Positions 5,694 to 6,103 of a stretch of 6,103 nt of DNA are shown here, piece after piece. The notes beneath the pieces were generated by a model, which saw only the letters and a program-made list of their open reading frames with translations, did no database searches and had not been told where the DNA came from. Source of the stretch: an uncultured Lachnospiraceae bacterium (GTDB lineage: Bacteria; Bacillota_A; Clostridia; Lachnospirales; Lachnospiraceae); contig CACZHN010000166.1 of the NCBI GenBank assembly GCA_902780985.1, positions 1 to 6,103 on the forward strand, in the 5' to 3' direction. Position 1 is the stretch's first letter, and each line of letters opens with the position of its first letter. Position numbers and translations under genes: made by a program.

Positions 5694-6103
5694 CTATCAC
5701 ACCTGCCTCTCGAGCTGCCGTCCGCATAAAATCCATTTCCTCTTCGCTTATCTCGCAGCCGTACATCTGCTTGTAGAAGTCGCCGATCAGGTCCGCGAAA
5801 CTACGGTCGTGGATTACATTTGATATATCTATCTGCTCAATCTCTTTTGTGTGGGAATTGTCATAGTCTATCTTCACGGTGTTCGGATAGGTCTGCTGGA
5901 AGATATTCATGACGTCATTTATATAATCCTCATCGGTCAGCGTCGCGTAAATGAAGTCCTCCGTATCCTTGACGTTGTCCTTCTTCAACAGGTCCTCCAT
6001 CTTGCCTCTGAGATGCCTCATATCGCGCATCGGTTTCAGAGGAAATGTATTCACGCTCACAGTCTTCCCCTCAACCGTAATGATTGGAACCGACTTTTCG
6101 TTG
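5680..6103 (-). CDS. sbcD: SbcD nuclease subunit, C-terminal part (partial, runs off the right edge)
   Basis: SbcD is the Mre11-like, manganese-dependent nuclease subunit that pairs with SbcC. The frame is open through the window edge (it begins ...NEKSVPIITVEGKT), so only the last 140 or so residues are seen and the phosphodiesterase motifs lie outside. The visible part fits the SbcD C-terminal region: the FPLKPMRDMRHLRG motif, followed by a domain with YATLTDED and YPNTVKIDY segments, then a helical end (DLIGDFYKQMYGCEISEEE) that in this family precedes the stop. A GTG at 6060 is in frame but lies inside the conserved region and is not a real start. The stop at 5680 overlaps the sbcC start by 14 bp, as expected for translational coupling. 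The assignment is strengthened by sbcC directly downstream. Confidence 0.88.
   Translation of the reverse strand, partial: NEKSVPIITVEGKTVSVNTFPLKPMRDMRHLRGKMEDLLKKDNVKDTEDFIYATLTDEDYINDVMNIFQQTYPNTVKIDYDNSHTKEIEQIDISNVIHDRSFADLIGDFYKQMYGCEISEEEMDFMRTAAREAGVIDETN

Overview
The window looks like chromosomal DNA of a Gram-positive Firmicute, most likely a Clostridia/Lachnospiraceae relative. The reasons are moderate-to-low GC, strong AGGAGG-type ribosome binding sites, an SbcC of the Firmicute type, a YcxB-like protein, and a HAD phosphatase of a form I associate with Lachnospiraceae. This placement rests on protein resemblance recalled from memory, not on a search.

Right half (about 1697 to 6103, minus strand): an sbcD-sbcC-HAD operon read from right to left. 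It holds the C-terminal end of SbcD (cut by the window edge), then SbcC overlapping sbcD by 14 bp, then a HAD-family phosphatase starting 20 bp after the SbcC stop. SbcC and SbcD together form the Mre11/Rad50-type nuclease that processes DNA ends and hairpins. The main surprise is that sbcC is broken near its 5' end. The Walker A peptide is in one frame and everything from just before the Q-loop onward is in another. Comparison with the family suggests that about 25 residues are also missing at the junction, so this is more than a one-base slip.

Middle (989 to 1588, minus strand): a small AT-rich gene for a two-helix membrane protein of the YcxB-like type. It is separated from the HAD gene by about 108 bp with no convincing terminator.

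Left part: a plus-strand gene (299 to 976) for a three-helix membrane protein with a C-terminal extracytoplasmic domain, which I cannot assign to a function. It converges on the YcxB-like gene, with only 12 bp between the stop codons and a small hairpin across them. Upstream, a 221-bp divergent intergenic region holds a good minus-strand promoter, a short inverted repeat, and the start of another minus-strand gene that runs off the left edge.

I see no CRISPR array, tRNA, rRNA, insertion sequence or phage gene. Apart from the broken sbcC, I find no convincing new biological system here.
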